Assembly (NCBI GenBank): GCA_964406445.1
Contig: CAYORU010000011.1
Coordinates: 1 to 64,000, forward strand
DNA: 64,000 bases
Direction of reading: 5' to 3'
Origin: SG8-30 sp964406445
GTDB lineage: Bacteria; Pseudomonadota; Gammaproteobacteria; Steroidobacterales; Steroidobacteraceae
Numbering within the stretch: the first letter of the stretch is position 1; each line of letters begins with the position of its first letter. Of the stretch, positions 47,607-56,238 are shown in pieces. The translations under genes and the position numbers were made by a program. Under the pieces are notes generated by a model. That model saw only the letters and a program-made list of their open reading frames with translations. It had not been told where the DNA came from and searched no databases.

Positions 47607-49694
47607 CTAGGCGCCGGCCGCTGAGGACGGCACGCGGATGATGATCGATCCGGAGGGCTCGACCTCGGCGACACAGTCGGGCGGAACCACCGTGGTGGAG
47701 TCCCGCTGAAGCAGCACGGCCGGGCCGGGTATCGAAACTCCGACCGGCAGGCGGCTGCGGTCGAAGAAGGTGGTTTCCAGAGTCGCGAGCTCGCGGCCCT
47801 TGCGGAACACGGCACGGTCCACGCGCAGGCGGGCGTCCTCGATCGTCCCGCCCGCTGGCCGGGGCGGCGGCCCGATCTTCGGCACCGTCCCGACGGCCGT
47901 GATGCGAAGGTTGACCAGCTCGATGGGCGAGCCCGGGAAGTGGTGGCCGTATTCCTGCTCGTGCAGGTCGTGGAACGCCTCGAGCGCCGTCTTGACCGCC
48001 GCCGCATCTAGGCTCCCGTCGGGCAGCTCGAGGCGGAGCTCGTAGCCCTGACCGACGTAGCGCGCGTCGGCATAGCGGCTGAACGTCGTGGTCGCGACGT
48101 CGACGTCGTCCGCCTCGAGCTGCTCCCTGAGCGTGGCCTCCATCGCCGCAAAGTCCGCGTTCATGCGCGCGACGTCGAGGGCGGAGGAGACCGTGAAGGC
48201 GGTGCGGACGATGTCGTACTTGAGGTCGGTCGTCAGCAGGCCGATCGCCGAATTGATGCCCGGGTGCGGCGGCACCAGCACCTCCGGGATGCCCAGCATC
48301 CTCGCCACCTCGGCGCCGTGGAGCGGGCCGGCGCCCCCGAAGGCGGCGAGCGCGTAGGCGCGCGGATCGATGCCTTTCTGGACGGTGCGGGCACGGATCG
48401 CGTTGGCCATGTTGGCATTCAGCACGGTGACGATGCCCTCGGCCGCCTCGAGCAACGAGAGCCCCAGCCGGTCGGCGACGGCCTGGACCGCGCGCCGGGC
48501 CGCTTCCGCATCGAGCGACATGCTGCCACCGAGGAAGTTGTGGACGTCGAGACGCCCGAGGACGATGTTGGCGTCGGTGACCGTCGCCTCGCTGCCTCCC
48601 AATCCATACGCTGCCGGGCCGGGCACGGCACCGGCGCTCTGCGGCCCGACCTTGAACGCGCCGGCCGGGTCGCGATAGGCGATGGAGCCGCCGCCGGCGC
48701 CGATGGTGTGAAGGTCGATCATCGGCACCAGGATCGGATAACCCGCCACGTAGGTGTCACGTGCCGAGGCCTCGGCGAAGCGACCCCCGGTCACCACCCC
48801 GATGTCGGCGCTCGTCCCGCCGATGTCGAGCGTGATGACGTTGCGGCGCCCGGCCAGCTCACCCACCCATGCGCCGCCGAGCACGCCCGCCGCGAGGCCG
48901 GACATGAGCGTGTAGACGGGCAGCTCCGCGATGGTACGCGCCGGAGCGACGCCGCCGTTGGAGCGCATGATGTGGACTTCGCCCTCGAAGCCTGCCGTCC
49001 GGAGGCTCTTCGCCAGCCGGTCGACGTAGTCGCGCACGAGCGGACCTATGAAGGCGTTCATCGCCGTGGTCGTGAACCGCTCGAACTCGCGGAACTGCGG
49101 CGAGACCTCATGGGAACAGGTGACGAAGACGCCCGGGCAGCACTCCTGGACGATCTCCTTCGCGCGGCGCTCGTGCTCGGGATTCAGGTAGGCGAACAGG
49201 AAGCAGATGGCGATCGATTCCACGCCCTCCTCGCGCAGCTCCGTGGCGGCCCGCCGCACCTGATCCTCGTCGAGCGGCAGGATCACGGTGCCGGCCGGCG
49301 GCGCCAGCCGCTCGGTGACGACCTTCCGGTACCTGCGCGGCACGAGGGGCTGGTCCTGCCACGGGATGGTCTGCTGGATGGAGTAATGCTGCGGGCGCTG
49401 GTGGCGCCCGATGTGCACCACGTCGCGGAAGCCGCGAGTCGTGATCATTCCGGCCTTGCAGCCGCGGTGTTGCAGGGCGGCGTTGGTCGCCACCGTGGTG
49501 CCATGGAAGATGTGGTCGATCGACGCCAGGGACGCGCCCGCCACGCCGCAGATCTCGGTGACGCCGGCCAGGAACGCGCGGGCGGGGTCGTCCGGCGTGC
49601 TCGCGACCTTGTGGGTCAGCGTGCGGTTCGACTCCGTGTCCGTGAACACGATATCGGTGAAGGTGCCGCCGACGTCGACGCCGATGAGCCGCAT
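47607..49694 (-). CDS. hyuA: Hydantoinase A / N-methylhydantoinase-type subunit
   Basis: 695 residues from the ATG at 49694, with GGGAG 5 nt upstream; it starts MRLIGVDVGGTFTDIVFTD, the ATP-binding head of Hydant_A_N. It continues with FHGTTVATNAALQHRGCK, TLDIGGTSADIGVV and a C-terminal part with YDIVRTAF and FPGSPIELVNLRITAVG. With HyuB it forms an ATP-dependent enzyme opening hydantoin-like or 5-oxoproline rings, or related carboxylases. Here hyuA and hyuB do not adjoin in one direction as usual but are divergent across a 164-bp region with a palindrome. hyuA leads an operon that includes a TonB receptor, tetR and an N-carbamoylase-like gene. Confidence 0.93.
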   Translation of the reverse strand: MRLIGVDVGGTFTDIVFTDTESNRTLTHKVASTPDDPARAFLAGVTEICGVAGASLASIDHIFHGTTVATNAALQHRGCKAGMITTRGFRDVVHIGRHQRPQHYSIQQTIPWQDQPLVPRRYRKVVTERLAPPAGTVILPLDEDQVRRAATELREEGVESIAICFLFAYLNPEHERRAKEIVQECCPGVFVTCSHEVSPQFREFERFTTTAMNAFIGPLVRDYVDRLAKSLRTAGFEGEVHIMRSNGGVAPARTIAELPVYTLMSGLAAGVLGGAWVGELAGRRNVITLDIGGTSADIGVVTGGRFAEASARDTYVAGYPILVPMIDLHTIGAGGGSIAYRDPAGAFKVGPQSAGAVPGPAAYGLGGSEATVTDANIVLGRLDVHNFLGGSMSLDAEAARRAVQAVADRLGLSLLEAAEGIVTVLNANMANAIRARTVQKGIDPRAYALAAFGGAGPLHGAEVARMLGIPEVLVPPHPGINSAIGLLTTDLKYDIVRTAFTVSSALDVARMNADFAAMEATLREQLEADDVDVATTTFSRYADARYVGQGYELRLELPDGSLDAAAVKTALEAFHDLHEQEYGHHFPGSPIELVNLRITAVGTVPKIGPPPRPAGGTIEDARLRVDRAVFRKGRELATLETTFFDRSRLPVGVSIPGPAVLLQRDSTTVVPPDCVAEVEPSGSIIIRVPSSAAGA

Positions 49695-49741
49695 GGATCT
49701 CCCGCCCGGCAATGCCCCGGCACGCGTCGCCGGTCGCCCAG

Positions 49742-49770
49742 TTTCTACCCAGAATTGAATCTGGCGTCAA
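49742..49770 (-). promoter_or_regulatory. Putative hyuA promoter
   Basis: On the minus strand: TTGACG (49765-49770), 17 bp, TAGAAA (49742-49747). One whole arm of the inverted repeat (49750-49759) lies within the spacer, so binding there would block RNA polymerase. Confidence 0.6.
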
Positions 49771-49781
49771 CTTCAATTCTG
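49750..49781. promoter_or_regulatory. Inverted repeat (candidate repressor operator) between hyuA and hyuB
   Basis: CAGAATTGAA (49750-49759), 12-bp spacer, TTCAATTCTG (49772-49781): 10-bp perfect arms with centres 22 bp apart, about two helical turns. One arm lies in the hyuA promoter spacer, the other ends 1 bp before the predicted hyuB -35. The TetR in the hyuA operon is the natural candidate to bind. Confidence 0.7.
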
Positions 49782-49782
49782 C

Positions 49783-49811
49783 TTGTCGCCGGGCTGGCCC
49801 TGCAGTAGCCT
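49783..49811 (+). promoter_or_regulatory. Putative hyuB promoter
   Basis: TTGTCG (49783-49788), 17 bp, TAGCCT (49806-49811). The hexamers are weak but well spaced, about 40-48 bp ahead of the hyuB ATG, and the -35 touches the inverted repeat. Confidence 0.5.
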
Positions 49812-49858
49812 GTGGCGGTCACGCTTTCTCGGTTCCCAACCCGCGGGGAATGCACAAG

Positions 49859-51655
49859 ATGAGTGCAAACGTAGTGGATGCCGGCGCCGTCGCGGTGCAG
49901 CAGCGAGTCGATCCTGTCACGGCCAGCATCATCCACGGCGCGCTGGAGAACGTCGCCATCGAGATGGGCTACAAGCTCATGCGGATGGCGTACTCGAGCA
50001 TCATCCGCGAGTCCGAGGACTTCGGCGCCGCCCTGTGCGACGAGCGCGGCCGGCAGCTCTGCGAGTGCTCGAAGAGCACGCCGCTGCAGTCCGGCCCGAT
50101 CCCCGGCTACGTCCGCGGCATCATCCGGGAGTTCGAGGCCCGCGGGGAAGAGTTCCATCCCGGCGACGTCATCATCCACAACGACCCGTACAACGGCGCC
50201 TCGCACAGCCCGGACATCGGGTTCTGCGTGCCGGTCTTCCACGAGGGGCAGCTGATCGGATTCTCGGTCACGACGGCGCACCACCTCGACATCGGCTCAA
50301 GCCAGCCTGGCAGCGTCGGCGTCGTGGTCTGCGCGGACTCCTACGCGGAGGGACTGCGATTCCGGGCGCTGAAGGTGTACGAGCGCGGCAAGCGCAACGA
50401 GGCGCTCTGGCGGATGATCACCGACAACGTCCGCGTGTCGGAGCTGGTGGTTGGCGACATGGATGCGCAGATCGCGGCGTGCCACGTCGGCGCGAAGCGC
50501 CTGCTCGACCTCGTGCAGCGCTACGGCCTCGCCACCCTCCGCTCCGCCATCGAGGACCTTTTCGACTACTCGGAGCGGCTGATGCGCGCGCAGATCGCAG
50601 AGCTGAAGGATGGCAGCTACAGCGCGACCGGCTACGTGGACGGGTTCCTCGGCAGCGACGACCCGAAGCTCAAGAACCTGCCGCTCAAGATCACCGTCAC
50701 CGTCAGCGGCAGCGACCTGACCATCGACCTCACCGGCACCGCGCCGCAGGTCGACGGCCATGCGATCAACATGCCCTTCGTCGGGACCGTCGACGTCGCC
50801 ATCTGGCTGACCCTGCGGTCGATCCTCCTCGACAGCGAGACCTACGGAAACATCCCGCAGAACGACGGCCTATACCGCCCGGTCCGCATCGTGGCGCCGC
50901 GCGGCTGCCTCGCCAACCCGGTGTTCCCGGCGCCGACCATCGCGCGCTTCGCGCCCGGCAACGTCGTGGCCGACACGCTGATGAAGGCGCTGGCGCCGGC
51001 CGTGCCCGACAAGGTCTGCGCCGGCGTGGCGAACCTGAAGGCGGTCACCTTCAGCGGATTCGCTGGCGAACAGCAGTGGGTCCACATCGAGATCTTCGAG
51101 GGCAGCTACGGCGGGCGCCTCGGCAAGGACGGCATGGACAGCGTGGACACTCTCTACGCCAACACCCGCAACAACCCGGTCGAGGACATCGAAAGCCACG
51201 TCCCGCTGAGGGTGATGCGCTACGAGCTGCGCGAGAACGCGGTCTCTCCGGGCAAGTGGCGCGGCGGCCTCAACTCGGTGAAGGAGGTCGAGTTCCTGAC
51301 CGACGGCGCGATCAGCGTCGAGGGCGACGGCCACGGCCACGCGCCCTGGGGCTTCCTCGGTGGCGAAGCCGGCCGTACCTCGCAGCTGCAGCTCATCCGC
51401 GGAGGGCGGGATCCCGTCGACATGCCCTCGATGATGGCGGCCATGCCGGTCCGAAAGGGCGATCGCATCCGCGCCATCGGGGGCGTCGGCGGAGGCTACG
51501 GCAAGCCACTCGAGCGCGATCCTTCCCGGGTCCTCGAGGACTTTCTGGACGGGCACCTCTCACTGGACGACGCGGCGCGGTGCTTCGGCGTCGTGATCAC
51601 CGCCGACGGCGCAGTCGACGGCGACGCCACCGCCAGGCTGCGCAGCCCGGCCTGA
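49859..51655 (+). CDS. hyuB: Hydantoinase B / N-methylhydantoinase-type subunit
   Basis: 598 residues from the ATG at 49859 (GGGGA 10 nt upstream; an ATG three codons earlier is too close to that site). Family blocks: DPVTASIIHGALENVAIEMGYKLMRMAYSS, IRESEDFGAALCDERG, GDVIIHNDPYNGASHSPDIG and TTAHHLDIGSSQPGS with the metal His pair. The C-terminal part has GKWRGGLNSVKEVEF and GGVGGGYGKPLERDP. It is the partner of HyuA, but divergent from it. It is convergent with the NCS1 permease gene 14 bp away. Confidence 0.93.
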   Translation: MSANVVDAGAVAVQQRVDPVTASIIHGALENVAIEMGYKLMRMAYSSIIRESEDFGAALCDERGRQLCECSKSTPLQSGPIPGYVRGIIREFEARGEEFHPGDVIIHNDPYNGASHSPDIGFCVPVFHEGQLIGFSVTTAHHLDIGSSQPGSVGVVVCADSYAEGLRFRALKVYERGKRNEALWRMITDNVRVSELVVGDMDAQIAACHVGAKRLLDLVQRYGLATLRSAIEDLFDYSERLMRAQIAELKDGSYSATGYVDGFLGSDDPKLKNLPLKITVTVSGSDLTIDLTGTAPQVDGHAINMPFVGTVDVAIWLTLRSILLDSETYGNIPQNDGLYRPVRIVAPRGCLANPVFPAPTIARFAPGNVVADTLMKALAPAVPDKVCAGVANLKAVTFSGFAGEQQWVHIEIFEGSYGGRLGKDGMDSVDTLYANTRNNPVEDIESHVPLRVMRYELRENAVSPGKWRGGLNSVKEVEFLTDGAISVEGDGHGHAPWGFLGGEAGRTSQLQLIRGGRDPVDMPSMMAAMPVRKGDRIRAIGGVGGGYGKPLERDPSRVLEDFLDGHLSLDDAARCFGVVITADGAVDGDATARLRSPA

Positions 51656-51669
51656 CGCGAGGCCCCGGC

Positions 51670-53010
51670 TCAGGCCGGGCGCGGTGACAGCAGCGGGTGC
51701 AGCACCAGGTAGAGCACGAACCCTACCGGCACCCCGATGAGCCATGACATCGGCAGGAACCAGGTCATCGTGACCACGGCAGGTACCGCCACCGCTACGA
51801 CGCCGGCGACGTTGAACCCCCCGCGACACCAGTAGCGGCTCGAGGGCCCGTCGGCGTACAGCTCCTCGACCACGAGTTCGCGCCTGCGGAGCACGAAGTA
51901 GTCCGCGAGCATCACGCCTAGAATCGGCCCGAAGAAGGCCGAGTAGTAGAGGATGAAGCCCAGGAAGGCCTCGAAGTTGGCCATCAGCAGCCAAGGGAAG
52001 GACAGCGCCCCGAGGACACCCGTCAATACCACGCCGGTGTGCCACCGCACCTTGAAGGCATCCATGAAGATGAGGGCCGGCGGCAGGATGTTGATCGTCA
52101 GGTTCGTGGTGATCTGCGCCAGCAGGACGAAGGTCAGGAGCACCACCATGGCGAACGGGTTCGGGCTCAGCTGGATCAGCGCCTGCACGGGATCCCAGAT
52201 GCCGAGCGCCGCGCCTGCGACGAGGCCGAGGATCAGCATGAAGAACCACGGCGGCGCGACGCCGAACAGGTGCCCAAGCCAGTTTGCCGACTGCGACTTC
52301 GTCAGGTGACGCGTCATGTCGCTGATGTTCAGCATGACCGTCGCCAGAACGCCGATCGCCGCGGTGAGGCTCACCCAGAACGGCGTGCCCCAGTCTCCGG
52401 CGTGGCGCCAGGAAGCCTCGATCTGGACGCCGTGGGTCTGAACGATGTGCATCAGCATGTAGAGCATGATCACGGCGATCACGATCGAGCTGACCCCGTT
52501 GAACCACTTCATCGTGCGGATGCCGCGCCACGCCAGCCACGTCTGGACCCCCTGGAGCGCAACGAAATAGGCGTACTTGGCGGACGGGCTGGTGAATCCG
52601 GTCAGCTGGGTCAGGATCCCGTCGAGCGAGAGCGCGGCAATCCAGGTGCCGATGCCGTACCAGACGATCGCGGGAATCGCCCGCAGGAACTCGACGAGCT
52701 TCGAGCCTCGTATCCCGAAGCCGGCGCGGGCCTGGACCGAATACGGAATGCCGTACTTCAGCCCGGCCTGGCCGTTCAGCGAGAACGCCACCACGAAGAT
52801 CGCAAGCGCCACGACCATGACGAGGATCGCCTGGAACAGGTTCAGCTTGCCGATCGGAGGCAAGAAGCTCTGGCCGAGGGCGAACGCCTGAACGACGATC
52901 AGCGACGACCACCACATCAGGACGTAGGACAGGCCGGTGAAGACCCGGTGGCGATCGTCGGTCGGCCGCAGGCTGTCGGCCTCGGCGGCAGGGCTCGAAT
53001 GGTCGTTCAC
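51670..53010 (-). CDS. NCS1-family permease, Mhp1-like (hydantoin/nucleobase)
   Basis: 446 residues from the GTG at 53010, which has GAGG 8 nt upstream; earlier starts add a polar segment with no family match. About 12 helices. Family signatures: RVFTGLSYVLMWWSSLIVVQAF in TM1, GIPYSVQARAGFGIRGSKLVEFLRAIPAIVWYGIGTWI and LNISDMTRHLTKSQSANWLGHLFG. These proteins import hydantoins, allantoin, cytosine or uracil with sodium or protons. The hyuA/hyuB and N-carbamoylase neighbours point to hydantoin-type or ureide uptake. Confidence 0.93.
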   Translation of the reverse strand: MNDHSSPAAEADSLRPTDDRHRVFTGLSYVLMWWSSLIVVQAFALGQSFLPPIGKLNLFQAILVMVVALAIFVVAFSLNGQAGLKYGIPYSVQARAGFGIRGSKLVEFLRAIPAIVWYGIGTWIAALSLDGILTQLTGFTSPSAKYAYFVALQGVQTWLAWRGIRTMKWFNGVSSIVIAVIMLYMLMHIVQTHGVQIEASWRHAGDWGTPFWVSLTAAIGVLATVMLNISDMTRHLTKSQSANWLGHLFGVAPPWFFMLILGLVAGAALGIWDPVQALIQLSPNPFAMVVLLTFVLLAQITTNLTINILPPALIFMDAFKVRWHTGVVLTGVLGALSFPWLLMANFEAFLGFILYYSAFFGPILGVMLADYFVLRRRELVVEELYADGPSSRYWCRGGFNVAGVVAVAVPAVVTMTWFLPMSWLIGVPVGFVLYLVLHPLLSPRPA

Positions 53011-53141
53011 GGCGGGTACCTCACGCGCAGGACGCGGCACAGAGTGCGCGACCTCGGGGCGCCGTTCAAGAGAAATGGCGCAGCCTGGCCTGCCCGCGGC
53101 GTCGGCTCCTGGCATCCCGCCCTCGCCGCGCCCACAATGCG

Positions 53142-53522
53142 ATGATGACCACCCGCAAGCGCGTCCAGCCCGACTCCGCCCGCCTCGACCGGGTCGTCGC
53201 CGAGGCCCGGCGTGCCCGCGAGGAGCGCGAGCGCGGCTACCGCGCGCAGGCGCTGAAGCTGTTCCCCTGGATCTGCGGCCGCTGCGCGCGCGAGTTCACC
53301 CACGCCAACGTCCACGAGCTCACGGTCCACCACAAGGACCACGACCACGACAACAACCCGCCGGACGGCAGCAACTGGGAGCTGCTGTGCCTGTACTGCC
53401 ACGACAACGAGCACCAGCGGCAGGTCGAAGCTACAACCGCGGTGGCTGGCGAAGAGCGAGCGACGGGCGCGACCCACACGCCCTTTGCCGAGCTTGCGGC
53501 GCTGCTTCGGCGAAAAGACTAG
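53142..53522 (+). CDS. yajD: YajD-type HNH nuclease
   Basis: 126 residues; the tandem ATGs at 53142 and 53145 are both possible. The core reads ICGRCAREFTHANVHELTVHHKDHDHDNN, then NWELLCLYCHDNEHQ: CxxC, a HHK/DHDHDNN metal centre, and CxxCH-DN-H. That pattern is characteristic of YajD of gammaproteobacteria. The role is not settled. It reads divergently from the NCS1 gene and is convergent with the D-aminoacylase gene, overlapping its end by 4 bp. Confidence 0.93.
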   Translation: MMTTRKRVQPDSARLDRVVAEARRAREERERGYRAQALKLFPWICGRCAREFTHANVHELTVHHKDHDHDNNPPDGSNWELLCLYCHDNEHQRQVEATTAVAGEERATGATHTPFAELAALLRRKD

Positions 53523-54982
53523 GCCGGGCCTGCCTGCATGCCGTAGCGCCTGACCAGGCGTCCGGGCCGTGCCCCGGTGGCCTCGACGCCGTCCCAGACG
53601 CACTGCCCGGCGACGTACACTGACGCCACGCCGCGACTCGCGCGCCGCGGCTCATCGTAGGTCGCGACGTCCGCAACCTGCAGCGCATCGATCACGGAAA
53701 CGTCGGCGTAGGCGCCAGGCCGCAGGATGCCGCGATCCGCGAAGCCGAAACGAGCGGCCGGCAGGCTGGTCATGCGTCGAACTGCTTCCTCGAAGGAAAA
53801 CAGCCCGGCATCGCGGGAATAGTGGCCCAGCACTCGGGTGAAGGCGCCCCAGAGTCGTGGATGCGGATGCTGGGTCGCGACACCGTCGGAGCCGATCATC
53901 GCTTCCGGATGGGAGAGGATCCGCTGCACGTCGGCGTCGTGCATCAGGAAGTAAATGGCGCCACCCGGGAGCAGCGCCTGGATGGCGTCCGCCTGCGTGA
54001 GGCCCATCGACCGGGCGACGTCGCCGAGTTCGCGCCCGGCCGCCTCGGGATGCGGCTCGCTCCAGGTGACGATGGTCCGCGCGGCGGCCGCGCACAGCGC
54101 CTCGCTCAGCATGCTGGCACCGGCGGTGTAGGGATACACGTCGAAGCTCACGGGCTGCTGAGCGGCGGCGCGGCCGATGTGCTCGAGAGTCTCGCGCGAG
54201 CGGCCGAAGTTCGCGCGACCGGCGACCTTGTGGTGCGACAGCACGAGCGGCGTCCCGGCCGCCGCCGCCACCTTGCAGGCCTCGTCGATCGCCTCGATGA
54301 CCCGGTCGCCCTCGTCACGCAGGTGCGCGGTGTAGACGCCGCCGGCGGCGCCGGACAGCGCCGCGAGCGCGGCCACCTCGCTCCAGTCGGCGGCGCGCGC
54401 CGGCGGATAGAACACCCCGGACGACACACCGATCGCGCCCGCCTCCAGCGCCTCGCCGCACAACGCCCGCATGGCGTCGAGCTCGGCCTCGGTGGCGCGA
54501 CGGTCGAGGTCCGCCATGGTCGCGACGCGAAGCGTTGTGTGCCCGACCAGGCACGCGGCATTGATGGCTGCCGGCGATCGCCGCAGTTCGTCGACGTACT
54601 GCGCGAAGGTCGCGAAGCGGAACGCCCGCCCCATCTCCGACAACGGGGCCGGAACCGTATCCCGAACCAGCGGCGCGAGACTCACCCCGCAGTTGCCGAC
54701 GACGACCGTCGTCACGCCCTGGCTGACTTTCGGCGTCATGGCGGGATCGTCGAAGAGCAACTGGTCGTCATGGGCATGGACGTCGATGAACCCCGGGCAG
54801 ACGTGGTGACCGCTCACGTCGATGCGCCGGACCGGCCGGTACGACCCGCAATCGCCGACGGCCACGATGCGCTCGCCGCGGATGGCGACGTCGCCCGGAT
54901 ACGCGGGCTGGCCGCTGCCATCGACGATGCTTCCGCCCTGAAGAAGGACGTCGCAGCGACGGTCGTCGGCGGTTGCGCTCAA
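53519..54982 (-). CDS. N-acyl-D-amino-acid deacylase (D-aminoacylase family)
   Basis: 487 residues from a TTG that overlaps the upstream MFS stop (TTGA), which sets it as coupled; no ATG or GTG gives a full N-terminus. Metal site: GFIDVHAHDDQ (H69, H71), VGNCGVSLAPL (Cys near 97, the metal-bridging Cys of D-aminoacylases), VLSHHKVAG and MIGSDGVATQ with the catalytic Asp. The end (GRLVRRYGMQ) is typical. Such enzymes release free D-amino acids from N-acyl forms, or act on related D-configured amides. It is the last gene of the seven-gene minus-strand operon. Confidence 0.9.
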   Translation of the reverse strand: MSATADDRRCDVLLQGGSIVDGSGQPAYPGDVAIRGERIVAVGDCGSYRPVRRIDVSGHHVCPGFIDVHAHDDQLLFDDPAMTPKVSQGVTTVVVGNCGVSLAPLVRDTVPAPLSEMGRAFRFATFAQYVDELRRSPAAINAACLVGHTTLRVATMADLDRRATEAELDAMRALCGEALEAGAIGVSSGVFYPPARAADWSEVAALAALSGAAGGVYTAHLRDEGDRVIEAIDEACKVAAAAGTPLVLSHHKVAGRANFGRSRETLEHIGRAAAQQPVSFDVYPYTAGASMLSEALCAAAARTIVTWSEPHPEAAGRELGDVARSMGLTQADAIQALLPGGAIYFLMHDADVQRILSHPEAMIGSDGVATQHPHPRLWGAFTRVLGHYSRDAGLFSFEEAVRRMTSLPAARFGFADRGILRPGAYADVSVIDALQVADVATYDEPRRASRGVASVYVAGQCVWDGVEATGARPGRLVRRYGMQAGPA

Positions 54983-56238
54983 GGTCCTCGACCCACGGCT
55001 GGAGATTCTCCGGATGCGGGGGGCGGCGCCCGCAGGATTGCCAGCATGGTGGCGGATCCGAGCAGCACCACGGCGCCGCCGGCCAGCGTCGCTGGAATCC
55101 CGCCCCGATCGAGCGAATAGGCCGCGACCAAAGGCCCGAGCGCGAAGCCGATCATGAAGAACGATCCCTGCACCGCATAGATGCGGGCGAAGTTCCTCAG
55201 GCCGAAATAGCGGCTCGACAGGTAGGAGATCACGTCGCTCTCCGCGCCGGTGCATACACCGAGCGCGATGCCGACCAGCAGGAGCAGCAGCGCCGTGTCG
55301 GGGCCGCTCGCAAGCAGTGCGATGCCGGCCGCGCCGAGCAGGGCCGCGACCGCGCCGACGAAGTGCGCCGGCACCAGGTCCATCATGGCGCCGCCGCCGA
55401 GCCTGCCGGCGATCGTCGCCATTCCAACGGTCGCCTGGAACGCCGGCACGTGAACGGCGCTGATGCCGAGCCCCTGCCAGATGCTCGTCAGGTGGGCGAT
55501 GACTCCCGACAGCACCATCCCAAGCAGCGCAAACGCTGCGGTCATCTGCCAGAACACCCCGCGCTGGGCCGCGCCGCGCAGCGTATAGCCGGCGGCTGCC
55601 GCCGGACCACCCGAAGCTGCCTTGCCGCTGCCGACGCTGAGGCCCGCGAGAAGCCCCACGCCGGCGGCCAGCATGGCCAGCGCCTGGAACGCCTCGCGCC
55701 AGCCCTGCTCGACCACGATCGGCTGCGCCAGCGCAGGCAGCAGCGCGCCGCCGAGGCCGGTGCCGCTCAGCGCGATCCCGAGTGCCAGGCCACGATGTGC
55801 GTTGAAGCGATGCACGATGACCCGCGCGTAGGTGACCGGCGACGCGCCCGCGCCGGCGAGCCCGGCCAGCGCGAACGCCGCGTAGAGCGCGACGCGCCCG
55901 CCTTCCACGCGGGAGATGCCAAGCAGCGCCAGCCCGAACAGCACCGCCGACGCGCAGATCACGCGCCGCGCGCCGAAGCGGTCGGCCAGGGCCCCCGCCG
56001 CCGGCAGGGCGATGATCAGCATGGCCAGGTGCACGCTGAGCGCCGCTGTCGTCTCCGGGCGCGACAGCCCTAGGTCGCGCCCGATCGGCTCGATCATGTA
56101 GTTGAACACGGTGATCAGCAGGACGGTCACGCCGCAGGCGATGCCGAGCGCCGCGGCCACCGGCACGAGCGCGAGCGCGGCGGTCAGGCGGTCGCGCGGG
56201 AGCGGCGGCAGCGACGCGGCGGGATTGCCGTCATTCAT
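54979..56238 (-). CDS. MFS transporter
   Basis: 419 residues from the ATG at 56238, which overlaps the esterase stop (ATGA). Twelve hydrophobic segments. MFS loops include ALADRFGARRVICASAVLF between TM2 and TM3 and NAHRGLALGIALSGTGLGGALLPAL. It most resembles the anion/monocarboxylate-like MFS group, suggesting import of an organic acid or amino-acid derivative. It lies between a tannase-type esterase and a D-aminoacylase, so it probably imports a breakdown product. Confidence 0.88.
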   Translation of the reverse strand: MNDGNPAASLPPLPRDRLTAALALVPVAAALGIACGVTVLLITVFNYMIEPIGRDLGLSRPETTAALSVHLAMLIIALPAAGALADRFGARRVICASAVLFGLALLGISRVEGGRVALYAAFALAGLAGAGASPVTYARVIVHRFNAHRGLALGIALSGTGLGGALLPALAQPIVVEQGWREAFQALAMLAAGVGLLAGLSVGSGKAASGGPAAAAGYTLRGAAQRGVFWQMTAAFALLGMVLSGVIAHLTSIWQGLGISAVHVPAFQATVGMATIAGRLGGGAMMDLVPAHFVGAVAALLGAAGIALLASGPDTALLLLLVGIALGVCTGAESDVISYLSSRYFGLRNFARIYAVQGSFFMIGFALGPLVAAYSLDRGGIPATLAGGAVVLLGSATMLAILRAPPPASGESPAVGRGP

